From the NCBI GenBank assembly GCA_022778715.1, contig JALFRW010000008.1, positions 25,290-89,289 on the forward strand: DNA of 64,000 bases. The letters are read 5' to 3'. Position 1 is the stretch's first letter; every line of letters starts with the position of its first letter. Positions 35,816 through 44,164 of this stretch are shown one piece after another. The notes beneath the pieces were generated by a model that worked only from the letters and a program-made list of their open reading frames with translations, did not search any database and had not been told where the DNA came from. The stretch comes from Ezakiella sp. Its GTDB lineage: Bacteria; Bacillota; Clostridia; Tissierellales; Peptoniphilaceae. The position numbers and the translations under genes are program-made.

Positions 35816-37462
35816 ATTAAAAGCTATGTACTTTTAAATTGTCTTTACCCACATGATGATCTAATTGTCGATATGGATATTGATAACAAAAATTCTTATG
35901 TAAATGGTTGCGTATTTGAAAATGGGCTTTATAGCATAAGTTATGTGGCTTACACCGAAAAAGAGATTGAAGACGGCATAATTTATGTGGATGATGATCC
36001 TGTGGGAGAGCTGGAGTTTGTGTCAAAGTCTGACAACAGACAAGAGTATCGTGTCAATTTTCAAATCCAGTACGGTGGACGAGATAGAGCATATCCATTT
36101 TTGATGCTGATTGATTCGATAAAGCTTAAACTATATCTCAAATTCACTGATGATTCTGACTTATATTTATATTCGCAGAGAATTCTTGTAACCACAAAAA
36201 ATGACACGGACCAAAAAAGCATAAATGAAATGATATGTTATATAATGTCAGACAAAGGACTTTACCGTGAGATAAATGAAAATTTGGAATTTTCTGCACT
36301 ATCCATAGGAAAATACGGTGAGTATTTAGATAGAGTATTTTTGGAACTTCAAAAATATAAATTCAGATACTATGATTCTAAAGAAAGAACAAATTATAGC
36401 AGAGATTACTGTTTTAGAGATATTGGCAAAAATTACACAGTACCAGAAATTAAAAGGGAATTAAAATTCATAAATGAATTTTTGGATAATTTGTACTACG
36501 AAACGGTTAAAATAGAGCGTATATTTAAAAGCATTTTATATGAAAACAAAAAGCAGTATGAAGATTTAAAGAAATTCATTCCGGCAGAATTTACAGCACC
36601 TATTATCACTACGCAGGAGCTTCAACTTAAAAAGGGAATTTCTGAATATTACAATCTCACTCAAAATATAGAAAAAATTAAAGCTTTACGCAGATTTTTC
36701 TCGAATAATAACGGCAAAGCAAATGAAGCACGTCTTATTAAAAAGAGCTACAAAAAATATGAAAGCGAAAAAATTAAAGCACTTGGATCGCTCAATTATC
36801 AGCGGTTTTTCTACAACATTGAGTCTCTCGACAAGTTATATGAGTACTACTGCTTGGCACGAATATTGAATCTTTTAGATGAAATTAACTATATTCCGGA
36901 TAGAGAGAAGGATATAAATTTTAACTACGAAACAGGAAACTCTCTTTTCTTAAATGAAAATTTTTTAAACAACACTTTCTATCGGAAAAAAGGATATGTA
37001 AATTTAACTTTGTATTTTCAACCGGTCGTCTACAGAGATTCATCAAAAAATGAGATTGGGCTTTTTAGAACGACAGGTGCGGACAAAATGTATACTCCGT
37101 TTAATAAAACCGGCGATTATTATAGTCCGGATTTTATTATAAAATTTTCCGGGAAACGCGACAGATATTTGATTTTGGATTCCAAATTTCAAACTAGAAA
37201 CACGATTCTAAAGAGAGATATGGAAGAAGTTATAAGCAAATATTATGTTCAATTAAGAGACGCGAATTACAATCGCTCTCAATATGTATATGTGCTCCAA
37301 GGTAGAGCAGACGAAAATAAGACCACACTTTGGAACTATGAAAATTTTGAAATGAATAAAAATAATATATCAAATTTTGGTATTATTCATTTTTCACCGG
37401 AGATTGATAATAATTATTATTTCATAAACCTTATTTCTAAATTAGAAAATGAAGTAAAATAA
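35816..37462 (+). CDS. McrC-like nuclease (DUF2357/PD-(D/E)XK type), probable ATT start
   Basis: 548 residues. The C-terminal nuclease core has SPDFIIKF and LILDSKFQTR (about residues 436-458), the D...(D/E)xK pattern of PD-(D/E)XK nucleases. A conserved Gln-like helix piece (YYVQLRDAN) lies downstream. The N-terminal two thirds (beta-rich start, then helical) fits the DUF2357-type arm of McrC relatives. No ATG, GTG or TTG lies near the ribosome site GGGGGGT (35803-35809). The frame is open to 35804, and ATT at 35816 sits at the right distance. The first ATG (35873) has no ribosome site and would cut 19 sensible residues. It ends the five-gene run. Confidence 0.75.
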   Translation: MKSYVLLNCLYPHDDLIVDMDIDNKNSYVNGCVFENGLYSISYVAYTEKEIEDGIIYVDDDPVGELEFVSKSDNRQEYRVNFQIQYGGRDRAYPFLMLIDSIKLKLYLKFTDDSDLYLYSQRILVTTKNDTDQKSINEMICYIMSDKGLYREINENLEFSALSIGKYGEYLDRVFLELQKYKFRYYDSKERTNYSRDYCFRDIGKNYTVPEIKRELKFINEFLDNLYYETVKIERIFKSILYENKKQYEDLKKFIPAEFTAPIITTQELQLKKGISEYYNLTQNIEKIKALRRFFSNNNGKANEARLIKKSYKKYESEKIKALGSLNYQRFFYNIESLDKLYEYYCLARILNLLDEINYIPDREKDINFNYETGNSLFLNENFLNNTFYRKKGYVNLTLYFQPVVYRDSSKNEIGLFRTTGADKMYTPFNKTGDYYSPDFIIKFSGKRDRYLILDSKFQTRNTILKRDMEEVISKYYVQLRDANYNRSQYVYVLQGRADENKTTLWNYENFEMNKNNISNFGIIHFSPEIDNNYYFINLISKLENEVK

Positions 37463-37464
37463 AT

Positions 37465-37508
37465 AAAAAACTACCGAAACTCTTAATTGGATAGTTCGGT
37501 AGTTTTTT
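37465..37508. terminator. bidirectional terminator between the nuclease gene and tyrS
   Basis: AAAAAACTACCGAA (37465-37478) pairs with TTCGGTAGTTTTTT (37495-37508). A run of six A and a run of six T flank the stem, so it works for both converging genes. Confidence 0.92.
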
Positions 37509-37524
37509 ATTTAATTAAAATTTA

Positions 37525-38733
37525 TTAAATCCTCACTTTTAAGAAAACTTTTTTACCTTTTTGTATAATGATTTCTTTTTCGAGTTCTGATTTTGATATT
37601 CTTATTTTTGGATCATTTATTTTTTTGTTGTCGATACTGATTCCTCCACCAGTGATTAGATTTCTGGCTTCACTGTTGGAATTACACAGACCTGCTTTTA
37701 CAAGAAGTGCCAGGAGTCCGATTTCGTCTCCTTCCATATCTTCAAGTACAAACTCAGGCATATTTTCGGCGTTTATTTGTCCGCTAAAAAGAGCGCGTGC
37801 AGTTTTGATTGCTTTATCAGCTTCGTTTTTACCATGAATGTCTTTTGTGATTTCGTATGCCAAAATTTCTTTCTGGCGATTAATTTCCTCTTCTTTTTCA
37901 ATTCTTGCAATTTCGTTTAGTGGCAAGAAAGTTAAAAGCTTCATAAATCTGATAACATCTCTATCATCTACATTTCTGAAGTATTGGTACAAATCAAATG
38001 GGGAAGTTTTCTCTTTACTTAACCAGATTGCGTTGCCCATAGATTTTCCCATTTTTACACCGTCAGCTGTTGTTAGAAGAGGGATTGTCATATTGTAAAC
38101 AGTTTCTCCCTCCATTTGTTTTACTAGCTCGTATCCGCCAAGCATGTTGGACCATTGGTCGTTTCCGCCAACTTGAAGTGTGCAGTGGTGTTTTCTGTAA
38201 AGTTGTAAGTAGTCGTAAGATTGCATTAACATGTATGAAAATTCAAAAAAGGTGAGTCCTTGGTCTAAGCGATTTTTGTAGCAATCGAATTGTAACATTC
38301 TCTTAACGCTAAATTGAGTTCCGATTTCTCTAACAAAATCCAAGAAATTCAAATCCAGAAGCCAATCTTTGTTGTTCATGAATATTCCATGTGCTCCGTC
38401 CATGTTTAATAGAGATGAAAGTTGGATTTCAAAATGCTTTGCGTTGTTGTCTATAAATTCACGGCTCATCAATCTTCTCATATCGGTTCTGCCTGAAGGG
38501 TCACCTATCATTGTCGTACCGCCACCAATCATACAAATTGCTTTATGTCCTGCATTTTGTAAGTGTTTAAACAGACAAATCAACAAGTAGTGTCCAACGG
38601 TTAGTGAATCTGCGGTGCAGTCAAATCCAGCGTAGAAAGTCATTTTTGAATTATTTAATTTATCTGTGAGTTCGTCTTCATAAGTCATTTGCTCAATAAA
38701 TCCACGAGCTTTTAATTCTTCAACTAAAGTCAT
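37525..38733 (-). CDS. tyrS: tyrosyl-tRNA synthetase
   Basis: TyrRS charges tRNA-Tyr and is a class I enzyme. It has the HIGH-type motif in LTVGHYLL (about residue 46), the tyrosine pocket YAGFDCTADSLTVGH and the KMSKS-type loop KMGKSMGN. A C-terminal S4 RNA-binding domain starts about residue 335 (LLVKAGLCNSNSEARNLITGGGI). The 402 residues are normal. AGGAGG precedes the ATG. It is the only - strand gene in the window outside the integrated element, and it is controlled by the T-box leader listed next. Confidence 0.97.
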   Translation of the reverse strand: MTLVEELKARGFIEQMTYEDELTDKLNNSKMTFYAGFDCTADSLTVGHYLLICLFKHLQNAGHKAICMIGGGTTMIGDPSGRTDMRRLMSREFIDNNAKHFEIQLSSLLNMDGAHGIFMNNKDWLLDLNFLDFVREIGTQFSVKRMLQFDCYKNRLDQGLTFFEFSYMLMQSYDYLQLYRKHHCTLQVGGNDQWSNMLGGYELVKQMEGETVYNMTIPLLTTADGVKMGKSMGNAIWLSKEKTSPFDLYQYFRNVDDRDVIRFMKLLTFLPLNEIARIEKEEEINRQKEILAYEITKDIHGKNEADKAIKTARALFSGQINAENMPEFVLEDMEGDEIGLLALLVKAGLCNSNSEARNLITGGGISIDNKKINDPKIRISKSELEKEIIIQKGKKVFLKVRI

Positions 38734-38744
38734 AATTCCTCCTT

Positions 38745-38887
38745 AAAATAAAAAAACCATGAATAAAAGGGCATCAAAAACGCGGTACCACCTTTTTTCA
38801 TGGAAATCCATATCTCTAAAACTTGTAACGAAAGTAAGTCGTACACATATTTCTTGTGTAAAAATTAGCCGTCCGTATTACGGTAAT
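38745..38887 (-). promoter_or_regulatory. T-box riboswitch leader of tyrS (compact)
   Basis: On the - strand, AAGGTGGTACCGCG (38781-38794) is the T-box. Its bulge UGGU fits the ACCA end (discriminator A) of uncharged tRNA-Tyr. The antiterminator can form by AAAAGG pairing with CCTTTT across GC...GC. The competing terminator pairs CCATGAA (38757-38763) with TTCATGG (38797-38803) and runs into a U-tract. The part before the T-box is only about 90 bases from the inferred start site, with small hairpins (38864-38887 and TACACA/TGTGTA). That is shorter than usual for a full Stem I. Confidence 0.85.
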
Positions 38888-38890
38888 TAT

Positions 38891-38919
38891 ATTTTAAGAC
38901 AAAATAATTAAAATGTCAA
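38891..38919 (-). promoter_or_regulatory. sigma-A promoter of tyrS
   Basis: On the - strand, TTGACA (38919 down to 38914) and TAAAAT (38896 down to 38891) are separated by 17 bases. This sets the leader length at about 150 bases. Confidence 0.8.
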
Positions 38920-38986
38920 GTAAATGTTTATTTTAATACATAATGGGTAAATTAATAATGTAAGTTATTTTAAGGAGGATATGAAA

Positions 38987-39583
38987 ATGATTGAATTAAT
39001 GAAACTACCATTTGGTTACGAAGATTTGGAACCTGTTATTAGCAAGGAAACCCTTGAATATCATCACGACAAACATCACCAAGCTTATGTAAATAAATTA
39101 AACGAACTTTTGGAAGGAACAGAATTCGCTGATAAGTGCGTATGTGAAGTTTTGAAAAACCTGGACAAACTTCCAGCTGATAAAAAACAGGCAATCATCA
39201 ACCAAGGTGGAGGAGTTCACAATCACAATGTTTACTGGAGCGAATTAGATAAAAATGGAGCAAAGGAACCAACAGGAGCTTTGAAAGAAGCAATCGACAG
39301 AGATTTTGGTTCATTTGATGATTTCAAAGAAGCTTTCCAAAAAGCGGGAGCCGGTCATTTTGGCTCAGGTTGGGTATGGCTAGTTGAAAAAGACGGCAAA
39401 CTTGAAATTATGACAACTCTTAATCAAGATGCACCTATTTCACAAGGTTACAAAGAACTTTTAAACAACGATGTTTGGGAACATGCTTACTATATCGATT
39501 ACAGAAATAAGAGAGCAGATTATCTAAAGAATTTCTGGGATATTGTTAACTGGGACGTAGTCGCAGAAAGATTTGCAAAATAA
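38987..39583 (+). CDS. sodA: superoxide dismutase (Mn/Fe type)
   Basis: SodA converts superoxide to peroxide and oxygen. The metal ligands are His in EYHHDKHH, His in GGGVHNHNVYW, and the Asp/His of DVWEHAYYIDY. The HFGSGWVWLV signature is also present. The Gln in LNQDAPI favours Mn or cambialistic use over Fe. GGAGG at 38974-38978 best fits the ATG at 38987 (198 residues) rather than 38981. It has its own terminator and stands between the divergent tyrS and the next operon. It fits an anaerobe that meets oxygen. Confidence 0.94.
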   Translation: MIELMKLPFGYEDLEPVISKETLEYHHDKHHQAYVNKLNELLEGTEFADKCVCEVLKNLDKLPADKKQAIINQGGGVHNHNVYWSELDKNGAKEPTGALKEAIDRDFGSFDDFKEAFQKAGAGHFGSGWVWLVEKDGKLEIMTTLNQDAPISQGYKELLNNDVWEHAYYIDYRNKRADYLKNFWDIVNWDVVAERFAK

Positions 39584-39593
39584 GTTTTCATTT

Positions 39594-39625
39594 AAGAAGC
39601 TTTCGATTTTGAGGCTTCTTTTTTT
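39594..39625 (+). terminator. intrinsic terminator of sodA
   Basis: AAGAAGC (39594-39600) pairs with GCTTCTT (39614-39620) and is followed by TTTTT. Confidence 0.88.
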
Positions 39626-39710
39626 ATGCAAATTTATAAAAATATTTTTAAAAATAATATAAAATAAATATTAAAAATGCTAAATTCTTTTAATTTTAAG
39701 CTATTTCTGC

Positions 39711-39716
39711 TATAAT
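39711..39716 (+). promoter_or_regulatory. -10 box for the methyltransferase-rqcP-divIC operon
   Basis: TATAAT lies 11 bases before the AGGAGG-like site. A weak TTTTAA at the -35 distance (39688-39693) makes this a modest promoter call. Confidence 0.55.
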
Positions 39717-39732
39717 AAAAATGGAGGATGTT

Positions 39733-40875
39733 ATGGAATATACATTGACAGCAACTTGCCATTTTGGGTGCGAGTCGGTTTTAAAAAGAGAATTGATGGA
39801 TTTGGGATTTGATATTATTAGAGTTACTGACGGTCATATTGAGTACAAGTCGGATGCCGCTGGAATTTTCAGATCTAATCTTTGGCTTCGTACTGCGGAA
39901 AGAGTTCAAATAAATATGATAGAATTTACTGCATACACTTTTGATGAGCTCTATGAAAATATTTATGCATTTGATTGGGTAGAAATTTTGCCACCGGATG
40001 CGAACTTTGTGATTAATGGCAGAAGTTATAATTCTAAACTTTTTTCAATTTCAGATTGCCAAAGGATTACCGAAAAGGCAATTATCGATAAGCTAAATGT
40101 AACTTACAACAAAGATTACTATGAAAAAACCGGCAAAAAATTCAATTTTGAAATCAGTATTGTAAACGATTTTGCTACTTTGTATTTGGATTCCTCCGGC
40201 GCCGGACTTCACAAGCGTGGATATAGAACCACTCAAGGTGCAGCACCACTTAAAGAAACTCTTGCTGCCTCAATGATAAATTTGAGTGTTTGGAATAAAG
40301 ATAGAGCTCTCTACGATCCTTTTTGTGGATCGGGTACAATTTTAATTGAGGCCGCTATGATTGCGAGAAATATAGCTCCTGGAATTTTGAGAAGATTTAA
40401 TTGTGAACATTTTGACTTTTTAGACAAATCTGAATTTAGAACGATTAGAAAAGAAGCAAAAGATGGAATAGACAGAGATTCAAAATTAAATATAAAAGGT
40501 TCAGATTACGATAGAAGTATGATTCTAAAGGCTCGTAACAACACGCAAAATATGAATTTGGAAAACGACATTTTTTTGTTCACAAAAGAAGTGAGAAAGG
40601 TGGAACTGGAAGATGAATATGGAGTTATTATTACAAATCCACCGTACGGTATCAGGCTTGATGATGACACGCTTGATCGCACTTATAATAATTTTAAAGC
40701 ACTTTTAGACAAATTGCCAACTTGGAGTGTCTATATGATTACAGACTATGAAAAGGTTACAGATGTGTTTAGCAAGCCGGATAAAAATAGAAAGCTATAT
40801 AACGGTAAGATAAAAACTTATTTTTATTCATATTTAGGTCCACGCCCTCCGAAGGAGTTTTATGGAAAATTTTAA
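39733..40875 (+). CDS. THUMP-domain rRNA N2-guanine methyltransferase (YpsC/RlmL-like)
   Basis: This class I SAM methyltransferase probably modifies a guanine of 23S rRNA. It has an N-terminal ferredoxin-like region plus THUMP domain (residues 1-160), SAM motif DPFCGSGTILIEAAMIARNIAPG (about 196) and catalytic NPPYG (about 307). The 380 residues match the single-domain YpsC type. GGAGG at 39723-39727 selects the ATG at 39733 rather than 39721. It overlaps the next gene by 14 bases. Confidence 0.92.
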   Translation: MEYTLTATCHFGCESVLKRELMDLGFDIIRVTDGHIEYKSDAAGIFRSNLWLRTAERVQINMIEFTAYTFDELYENIYAFDWVEILPPDANFVINGRSYNSKLFSISDCQRITEKAIIDKLNVTYNKDYYEKTGKKFNFEISIVNDFATLYLDSSGAGLHKRGYRTTQGAAPLKETLAASMINLSVWNKDRALYDPFCGSGTILIEAAMIARNIAPGILRRFNCEHFDFLDKSEFRTIRKEAKDGIDRDSKLNIKGSDYDRSMILKARNNTQNMNLENDIFLFTKEVRKVELEDEYGVIITNPPYGIRLDDDTLDRTYNNFKALLDKLPTWSVYMITDYEKVTDVFSKPDKNRKLYNGKIKTYFYSYLGPRPPKEFYGKF

Positions 40876-41968
40876 TTTGTCAGATTTAAAACTTAATTTA
40901 AATGTTTTGAATTTTTTGCCGGACTGGGTGAAAGTTACTAGTGTTAATGGAGAGGTGATTTATGCCAACACACCTTTAATTAATGCACTCAACTTTGATC
41001 CACAAGGCATGAGAGTTGACGATTTAAAGCTAACCAAATTTGCAGATATTTTTAATATTCATTCAATCGGACTTAGCATGAAGTCGGGCGATATTATTAA
41101 AAGTCAGCTAAATTTTGACGGAAGTATTTTTGACGTGTCAACTGCACCAATCACAGATACTTTTGGTATGGTTATGGCATATATCGATATATACCGAGAT
41201 ATGACAGGCTTCCAAAAAATTCAAAATGAACTATTTATAAAGAATAAAATTATGAACAAGGATTTGTCCATGACGAAAAAAATTCAGGAGTCCATTTTGC
41301 CATCCGATTTGAATTATGGCAGAATTAAAGTGGATTATTGTTATCAACCTTGCGAGCAATTAAGCGGAGATATTTTCGACGTAATAAAAGTTAGCAGAAG
41401 CATAACGGGGGCATATATTTGTGATGTGGCAGGGCACGGCGTTCCGGCTGCAATGATAACCGTTTTTGTACGTGAAACTATGCGCAGTTTGTACGATTAC
41501 AACAGCACAGCATACGATTTAAGTGAGCTTCATAAGAGATTTTTAAATTTGAGGCTTGGGATGGACCAATATTTAACTATGTTTTACGTGTTGATTGACA
41601 CCGAGGAAAGAACGATTTCGTATTCAAACGCAGGGCATAATTGTCCTATGATTCTAATTAGAAAAGACGGTTTTGAAACGATTTCAATACCGGGCAAACC
41701 AATTTGCAATTATTTTACCAATATTGAATTTAAGGAACATATAATAAGATTTAACCCCGGAGACAAGTTGCTGCTTTTTACAGATGGAATTATTGAATCG
41801 GTTAACAAAAACGGCGAACAATTTGGCATCGAAAGAGTTGAGGGAATTGTAGAAAATTGCAGCTCAGATATTTTGGGTGCTTTGAAACGCTCGGTCGATT
41901 ATTTTAACGGAGGAATTAGATATGACGATATGTGCGCAGTTTTAATAGAATTTAAAGAGGGTGATTAG
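40862..41968 (+). CDS. PAS-domain SpoIIE/RsbU-type PP2C serine phosphatase
   Basis: The N-terminal PAS-like sensor (LPDWVKVTSVNGEVIYAN onward, residues 15-120) is followed by a linker helix. The PP2C phosphatase domain (about 150-365) keeps the metal-binding Asp residues (SGDIFDVI, CDVAGHGVPAAM, TDGIIES). Such enzymes dephosphorylate anti-anti-sigma factors. No sigma or anti-sigma partner is visible here. Next to rqcP and divIC it recalls the spoIIE position in Bacillus, but it lacks the membrane helices of SpoIIE, so a general-stress or surface-control role is more likely. Confidence 0.85.
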   Translation: MENFNLSDLKLNLNVLNFLPDWVKVTSVNGEVIYANTPLINALNFDPQGMRVDDLKLTKFADIFNIHSIGLSMKSGDIIKSQLNFDGSIFDVSTAPITDTFGMVMAYIDIYRDMTGFQKIQNELFIKNKIMNKDLSMTKKIQESILPSDLNYGRIKVDYCYQPCEQLSGDIFDVIKVSRSITGAYICDVAGHGVPAAMITVFVRETMRSLYDYNSTAYDLSELHKRFLNLRLGMDQYLTMFYVLIDTEERTISYSNAGHNCPMILIRKDGFETISIPGKPICNYFTNIEFKEHIIRFNPGDKLLLFTDGIIESVNKNGEQFGIERVEGIVENCSSDILGALKRSVDYFNGGIRYDDMCAVLIEFKEGD

Positions 41969-42199
41969 TTGAGATTAGACAAATTTTTAAAAGTTTCAAG
42001 AATTATCAAGAGAAGAACTGTGTCAAAAGATGCAATTTTAAATGATTATATAAAGCTAAACGGCAAAATTCCAAAGCCAAGCACCGAGGTTAAAGTTGGA
42101 GATATCATTACATTTGAGTCAAACAGAGGTGTTTCAAAATTTAAAGTCACTGGGTTAACTCAAAGAGATGAATCCTATGTGAGGATGATAGATGAGTAA
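41969..42199 (+). CDS. rqcP: S4-domain RNA-binding protein RqcP
   Basis: This 76-residue protein is one S4 domain (MRLDKFLKVSRIIKRRTVS start, then LNGKIPKPSTEVKVGDII). RqcP works with RqcH in adding alanine tails to stalled nascent chains on 50S subunits. The start is TTG directly after the TAG of the phosphatase gene, with AGAGGGTGA as ribosome site. The end overlaps divIC by 8 bases. The rqcP-divIC order is the one found across Firmicutes. Confidence 0.93.
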   Translation: MRLDKFLKVSRIIKRRTVSKDAILNDYIKLNGKIPKPSTEVKVGDIITFESNRGVSKFKVTGLTQRDESYVRMIDE

Positions 42200-42500
42200 G
42201 CCTAGAGTTAGCAAAAATTATAAATTTTTAGTGGCAATGATTGCAATTGTAATTTTAGCTACTTTTTGGACTATGTACTACAAAAATTACAAGGAAGAGG
42301 CTAAACTTAAAAAAGAAAAAGCAGTTTTAGATGAAGAGCTGGAAAATTTGGAAGTTAAATTAAACAAAATAAATATGGATTTGGAAAATTCTGATGGTTT
42401 AAAATTTATCGAAAAAGAGGCTAGAGCTCTCGGCATGATTAAACCGGGAGAAACTTTAATTATAGATATGGATAAGGATAAGGGTAAAAAAGAAAATTAA
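42192..42500 (+). CDS. divIC: septum formation protein DivIC/FtsB
   Basis: 102 residues. It has a short cytoplasmic start, one membrane helix (FLVAMIAIVILATFWTMYY, about residues 13-31) and an external coiled coil (KKEKAVLDEELENLEVKLNKINMDL). A final FIEKEARALGMIKPGE is the hallmark of the DivIC/FtsB family. It acts in the FtsL-DivIB divisome complex. It overlaps rqcP and ends the operon. The gap after it holds a hairpin AATGATTA/TAATCATT and the asnS promoter. Confidence 0.92.
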   Translation: MSKPRVSKNYKFLVAMIAIVILATFWTMYYKNYKEEAKLKKEKAVLDEELENLEVKLNKINMDLENSDGLKFIEKEARALGMIKPGETLIIDMDKDKGKKEN

Positions 42501-42522
42501 TGATTATTTTATGCGTTAATCA

Positions 42523-42551
42523 TTGAAATATTCTGATTTTCGTGGTAGAAT
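42523..42551 (+). promoter_or_regulatory. sigma-A promoter of asnS
   Basis: TTGAAA (42523-42528) and TAGAAT (42546-42551) have a 17-base spacer and an extended TGG before the -10 box. The start site would be near 42558. Confidence 0.85.
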
Positions 42552-42557
42552 ATATTA

Positions 42558-42772
42558 AAATAGGCGTTTTTGGAATAGGTGATTTTTAGAAGTTTAAAAG
42601 CGAGCTGCGATGGTGAAAGCCAGCAAATGGAAAAAAATCAAAAACCGCAACATATTCTTATGTAAACGCACGTTCGGTTCACGATACGAACACTGAGCAT
42701 TGTTAAAGGTTGGCACCTACGAAGATTTCTCGTACCTTTTGGGTTGAGAAATCTATTTTTTTAGGAGGTATT
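42558..42772 (+). promoter_or_regulatory. T-box riboswitch leader of asnS
   Basis: About 215 bases lie between the start site and asnS. A Stem I-like base helix pairs GATTTTT with AAAAATC and GCGTTTTT with AAAAACCGC, with AGGTG in between. The antiterminator AAGGT-bulge-ACG/CGT-ACCTT (42706-42736) displays UGGC, matching discriminator G of tRNA-Asn. The terminator AGATTTCTC (42723-42731) pairs with GAGAAATCT (42746-42754) and ends in seven T. I could not place the specifier codon with certainty. Confidence 0.9.
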
Positions 42773-44155
42773 ATGGATATTAAAGAATTATTTTTAAAAG
42801 CAAATGAACTTGAAAGTCAAACTGTTGAGGTTGAAGGTTGGATTAGAAATTTAAGAGATTCCAAAAGTTTTGCTTTCATTGAATTAAACGATGGGACAGA
42901 TTTTCGTTCTGTTCAAATTGTCATAGATGAAAATTTAGATAATTTTGAAGAAGCAAGAAAATTATATTTAAGTTCTGCAATTATTGTTAAAGGAAAAGTA
43001 GTGCTCACTCCTGAAATGAGGCAACCATTTGAAATCAAAGCGGAGTCACTAGTTGTAGCCGGAAAAAGTACAGCAGATTATCCTTTGCAACCAAAAAAAC
43101 ATACTCGAGAATATTTGAGAAGCATAGCGCATTTACGAGCAAGAACCAATTTGTATCGTGCGACATTTAGAGTCAGAAGTGTGCTAGCATATGCAATTCA
43201 CAAATTTTTCCAAGAAAGAGGATTTTTCTATGCCCAAACTCCACTTCTATCAGCCTTTGATGGAGAGGGTGCCGGTGAGATTTTCCACGTAACTAATTTT
43301 GATTTAACAAATGTGCCAATTACAAATGAAGGAAAAGTAGATTACTCAAAAGATTTTTTTGGTAAACCGGTAAATCTAGCCGTGACCGGTCAACTTGAAG
43401 GAGAAACAATGGCTCAGGCATTCAAAAATATTTACACATTTGGACCAACATTTAGAGCAGACAATTCAAATACTAAAAACCACTTGGCTGAATTTTGGAT
43501 GATTGAACCGGAAATGGCTTTTTGTGATTTGAAAAAAAATATGGATATTGCAGAAGCTATGGTTAAATATATCATTAAATACGTGCTCGATAATTGCCCG
43601 GAAGAAATGAAATTCCTAGACAGTTTTGTGGAAAAAGGTTTGATTGATAAATTGACTTCAATTGTAAATAGCAAGTTTGTGAGAATAACATACACTGAAG
43701 CAATTGAAGTTTTAAATAATACAAAGCACAAGTTTGACGTGGTTCCAAAGTGGGGTGACGATTTAGCTCGTGAGCACGAAAGATATTTGGCAGAAGTTCA
43801 TTGCGGAGGACCAACATTTGTCACGGATTATCCAAAGGAAATTAAAGCTTTCTATATGAAGCTCAACCAAGATGGAAAGACTGTTGCAGCTTGCGATCTA
43901 CTAGTTCCCGGAATTGGAGAAATCATCGGCGGTAGTCAAAGAGAAGAAAATTATGCAGTACTTGTTCAAAAGATGAAAGATTTTAATTTGAATCCGGAAG
44001 ATTATTATTGGTATTTGGATTTGAGAAAATATGGAACCACAATTCACTCCGGATTTGGTCTTGGATTTGAAAGAATGGTTATGTATGTTACGGGTGTAGA
44101 CAATGTTCGCGATGTTGCTTTATATCCAAGAACGGTTAATAACTGTGAGTTTTAG
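42773..44155 (+). CDS. asnS: asparaginyl-tRNA synthetase
   Basis: This class IIb synthetase has an OB-fold anticodon domain ([23 protein letters not shown], residues 15-110). Motif 2 is [26 protein letters not shown] and motif 3 [15 protein letters not shown]. Asn-specific features and the T-box with a UGGC bulge set it apart from AspRS. AGGAGG places the start at 42773 (460 residues); the frame upstream to 42710 is leader RNA. leuS follows 9 bases later and is probably read from the same T-box. Confidence 0.96.
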   Translation: MDIKELFLKANELESQTVEVEGWIRNLRDSKSFAFIELNDGTDFRSVQIVIDENLDNFEEARKLYLSSAIIVKGKVVLTPEMRQPFEIKAESLVVAGKSTADYPLQPKKHTREYLRSIAHLRARTNLYRATFRVRSVLAYAIHKFFQERGFFYAQTPLLSAFDGEGAGEIFHVTNFDLTNVPITNEGKVDYSKDFFGKPVNLAVTGQLEGETMAQAFKNIYTFGPTFRADNSNTKNHLAEFWMIEPEMAFCDLKKNMDIAEAMVKYIIKYVLDNCPEEMKFLDSFVEKGLIDKLTSIVNSKFVRITYTEAIEVLNNTKHKFDVVPKWGDDLAREHERYLAEVHCGGPTFVTDYPKEIKAFYMKLNQDGKTVAACDLLVPGIGEIIGGSQREENYAVLVQKMKDFNLNPEDYYWYLDLRKYGTTIHSGFGLGFERMVMYVTGVDNVRDVALYPRTVNNCEF

Positions 44156-44164
44156 GAGAAAAAA

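Noticed and set aside
40862..41968. SpoIIE proper, implying sporulation
   Set aside because: The protein lacks the membrane helices of SpoIIE and no other sporulation-specific gene is present.
42710..42772. ATG 42710 as the start of asnS
   Set aside because: The stretch is the T-box antiterminator and terminator; the ATG at 42773 follows AGGAGG.
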